Shown here in pieces: positions 6,327 to 8,752 of a stretch of 8,752 nucleotides of DNA. The position numbers were made by a program, and so were the translations under genes. The DNA comes from Clostridiales bacterium (GTDB lineage: Bacteria; Bacillota; Clostridia; Christensenellales; DUVY01): the NCBI GenBank assembly GCA_031290295.1, contig JAITNT010000041.1, positions 1 through 8,752 of the forward strand, given 5' to 3'. Each line of letters starts with the position of its first letter. The stretch's first letter is position 1. The notes beneath the pieces are model-generated. The model did no database searches, had not been told where the DNA came from, and worked only from the letters and a program-made list of their open reading frames with translations.

Positions 6327-8717
6327 CTACGCGGAGGTATGCTCTCCGAAAGCATTGTCTTTGACAAAATTTAATATTTTTGAGGAATTAATATCCGCCT
6401 TGACCGTCTTGACAAGCCTGAACGAAAACGGCTCGTTACTCTCCTCGATAAGCCCGATTTCCTGAAATACGAGATAGCAAAAAACAAACTGCTCTACCGT
6501 AATCCTGCCGTCCGTCACAACCTGAAGGTAGATATCGGCGACGCCCCTGCCCTCGCCCCTGAAGCTTTTGAGCGCGTTGTAGATATCGACGAAGGTTTCG
6601 CGGTCGGTTTTGAGCCCGGCAAATATGTTCCGTCCGGTAAGCGGCACGGCGATTATGCGGGCGCGCGGCAGATTCTTGCTAAGCGCGGCGACCGCTCCGC
6701 CGCACAGCGGCAATCCGAGCAATATAACGGTATCGTAATTGCGAACCTTGTCCGAAAAATCGGCTCCGAGAATTATGCGGTTATAGTTATTCTCCGCGGA
6801 ATACGACAAATAGTTGTGCAGCCACCTGTCGTTAACCAGACCGGACGAAATAGCGCGCTCATAAGCGGCAAAGTCGTACGCAATTATCAACGTACCGAAA
6901 AGCCTGTCGTTATCGACGTATTGCTTAACCGAATCGAACTCCGCGGTTATGTACTCCGCGGGGGGCAGGTTAAGATATCTAAGCTGCAAAAGCCTTTGCG
7001 CGGATAACCTTTCGTTGCCGCGGGCAGCCGACAGGCGGTCGAAATCAAAATCCCTGAGCGACAGTGAAAGATAGTCGCGACCCCTGAAATTATTCACGCC
7101 CGCCTCGACAAGCAATTCAACCGAGGTCTGAATATTGAACTGCTCGGCAAATTTGCCGTAATTAAAGCCGTTAATCTGCGTAGAACCGTCCAAGGTAAGT
7201 ATGATGTGGCGCGGCTTATTTTTCATGACGGCGGCGGAAAACGCGTCCGCTTTGATTTTGAATACGGGTCGGGGGTTACCGCTGCCGAACGGCTCTAACC
7301 GTTTCAGCTCGTGCGCCAGACTCATATTCAACGACTGCCCGTCGACAACCGCGTCGTAATAATTATAGGGCAGAAATCTTTCCCGCGGATAGTGCGTTCT
7401 TAAAAATTCGTTAATTCTCCGCTTGAATTCCGGCAGCTTGTCTATCTCGAGCGAGAAACCCGCCGCCTGATTATGTCCGCCGAACTCGGACAACAGATCG
7501 CTTACGGACTCCAAAACCTCGTAGAGGTTGACGCCGTCCACGCTGCGCGCCGAGCCCTTATAGAGGTTGTCGCGCGTCTGCACGAGCATGAACGCGGGGC
7601 GGCGATATTCCGAGGCAAGCTGCGCGGCGGCTATGCTTGTAAGCCCGCGCTCCCACGACGGATGACTGAGAATAACGGCGTAATCGTCAACGAGGTTTTC
7701 GCCCGCCAAGTCCTCCACCGCCTCGTCGTAAATCGTAACGCAATTGAGCTTGCGGCGTTCGTTGTCGCCGTCGATTTCCGCGATAAGCTTATCGATTTCC
7801 GCGACGTTATCGGATATAAGCAGTTGAAAGGCGCGTCCCGCGTCGCCCATTCTGCCGGCGGCGTTAATACGCGGCGCGATTTTGAAGGCGATATCGCCCG
7901 CGCAGACCTCGCTAAGCTCCAAAAACTTAAAGATGCGCCTAAGCCCCGGGCAAGCCTTGCCGCCGTTCATGCTGGCAAGCGCAAGATATACAATCGTGCG
8001 GTTTTCATCGACGAGCGGCACAAGGTCGGCGACGGCGGCGAGCGCGCAAAGGTCAAGATACTCCTTAGCCGTCTCGAGCCCCGCGCACGCGTGGACTATT
8101 TTTAGTACGACCCCCGCCCCGCAAAGCCGGTCGAACGGATATCGCTGATTCGCAAGCTTAGGGTTGATAATCACGCAATTCGGAACGACGGGCGGTATTT
8201 CGTGGTGGTCGGTAACGATAACGTCCACCCCGAGGTCAAGAACGTATTCGATCTCGTTCGCCGCGGAAATGCCGCAGTCGCAGGTAATAATAAGATCGGG
8301 CGCAAGCTCTCCGATGAGGGTTTCGAGCGTATTGACGTTAAGACCGTATCCGTCGCTTGTGCGGTTAGGAATATACGGAAAAACGTCGACGCCCCGGCTC
8401 ACTAAAAACTTGGTCAATATCGCGACCGCCGAAACGCCGTCGCAATCATAATCGCCGTAAATAATTACCTTTTCTTTGTTATCGATAACCTGATTAATGC
8501 GGTCGACGGTTTCGCGCATACCGCTCAAAAGAAACGGATCGTGCAAATCGTTTTCCGACGGGTTCAGGTATTTTTTCAGGGCGTCGCTGTCCGTGAAGCC
8601 GCGCGAGGCAAGAACCTCTATGATTTTTTCGGACAGACCGAACTCGCGCGAAAGCGCGGCCGACAGCTCGTCAGAAACGTCGGGCGAGCTATTGCGTTTT
8701 AATAAAATCGTGTTCAT
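6327..8717 (-). CDS. recJ: Single-stranded-DNA-specific exonuclease RecJ
   Basis: Processive 5'-3' exonuclease on single-stranded DNA, acting in recombinational and mismatch/base-excision repair in the cytoplasm. The protein has 796 residues, normal for Firmicutes RecJ. DHH-domain motifs: YGDYDCDG (87-94), ITCDCGIS (144-151), TDHH (169-172) and ADLVPL (230-235), the Asp and His residues that bind two metal ions. LCGAGVVLK (198-206) and APRINAAGRMGDAGRA (281-296) follow. The DHHA1 part has KGSARS (387-392) and GGHNQAAGFS (413-422). An OB-like part (about 453-560, LEPFGSGNPRPVF at 474-486) and the Firmicutes-type C-terminal extension (about 560-790) complete it. The segment WERGLTSIAAAQL (355-367) departs from the common WHxGVIGIVASRL form. 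AGAGGG sits 9 nt before the ATG. It is the first gene of the operon in this window; an upstream gene or promoter would lie beyond the right edge. Confidence 0.97.
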   Translation of the reverse strand: MNTILLKRNSSPDVSDELSAALSREFGLSEKIIEVLASRGFTDSDALKKYLNPSENDLHDPFLLSGMRETVDRINQVIDNKEKVIIYGDYDCDGVSAVAILTKFLVSRGVDVFPYIPNRTSDGYGLNVNTLETLIGELAPDLIITCDCGISAANEIEYVLDLGVDVIVTDHHEIPPVVPNCVIINPKLANQRYPFDRLCGAGVVLKIVHACAGLETAKEYLDLCALAAVADLVPLVDENRTIVYLALASMNGGKACPGLRRIFKFLELSEVCAGDIAFKIAPRINAAGRMGDAGRAFQLLISDNVAEIDKLIAEIDGDNERRKLNCVTIYDEAVEDLAGENLVDDYAVILSHPSWERGLTSIAAAQLASEYRRPAFMLVQTRDNLYKGSARSVDGVNLYEVLESVSDLLSEFGGHNQAAGFSLEIDKLPEFKRRINEFLRTHYPRERFLPYNYYDAVVDGQSLNMSLAHELKRLEPFGSGNPRPVFKIKADAFSAAVMKNKPRHIILTLDGSTQINGFNYGKFAEQFNIQTSVELLVEAGVNNFRGRDYLSLSLRDFDFDRLSAARGNERLSAQRLLQLRYLNLPPAEYITAEFDSVKQYVDNDRLFGTLIIAYDFAAYERAISSGLVNDRWLHNYLSYSAENNYNRIILGADFSDKVRNYDTVILLGLPLCGGAVAALSKNLPRARIIAVPLTGRNIFAGLKTDRETFVDIYNALKSFRGEGRGVADIYLQVVTDGRITVEQFVFCYLVFQEIGLIEESNEPFSFRLVKTVKADINSSKILNFVKDNAFGEHTSA

Positions 8718-8752
8718 AATCCGTTGCCCTCTTTTGCAAGAAAGCCTTCCGC

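Noticed and set aside
7473..8105. 210-codon plus-strand open frame opposite recJ
   Set aside because: It lies wholly antisense to recJ, whose motifs are intact, and is rich in Arg/Ala as expected for a shadow frame; no recognisable domain.
1..8752. CRISPR array, rRNA or insertion sequence
   Set aside because: No regularly spaced repeats, rRNA signatures, transposase or terminal inverted repeats were seen.

Overview
The window looks like a chromosomal piece of an anaerobic Firmicute, most likely an uncultured member of the Clostridia. Three observations support this: a bifunctional Rel with the RFKD synthetase motif and full TGS/ACT regulatory region, a HemZ-type radical SAM protein (a Firmicutes family), and a RecJ with the extra C-terminal domain common in Firmicutes. 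Species cannot be named from the sequence. Every gene I accept lies on the minus strand, so the window is best read from right to left.

Right part (8717 down to 2682): a compact three-gene operon, recJ - rel - hemZ. The gaps are 8 bp between recJ and rel and about 10 bp between rel and hemZ, and the ribosome binding site of rel overlaps the recJ stop codon. The genes cover ssDNA exonuclease repair/recombination, (p)ppGpp metabolism and a coproporphyrinogen-type radical SAM enzyme. All three reading frames are intact with their catalytic residues in place.

Middle (2681 to 2149): 533 bp with no credible gene. The half next to hemZ contains imperfect direct repeats, a perfect 8-bp hairpin and a pair of mutually exclusive short hairpins, and I recognise no known RNA family in it. 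The half next to the following gene is a promoter region with an unusual cluster of TTGACYGACA half-sites, one pair forming a near-perfect 26-bp palindrome over the predicted transcription start.

Left part (2148 to 1): accessory DNA. First comes an AlbA_2 (Schlafen-type)/HATPase_c_4/winged-helix protein, then a likely terminator and a new promoter, then the first 180 codons of a tyrosine integrase that runs off the left edge. The simplest reading is one end of an integrated element sitting downstream of the conserved recJ-rel-hemZ operon; the exact junction is not visible. The most interesting signal is the operator array in front of the AlbA_2 protein, which suggests a tightly controlled, possibly self-regulated gene of unknown role.
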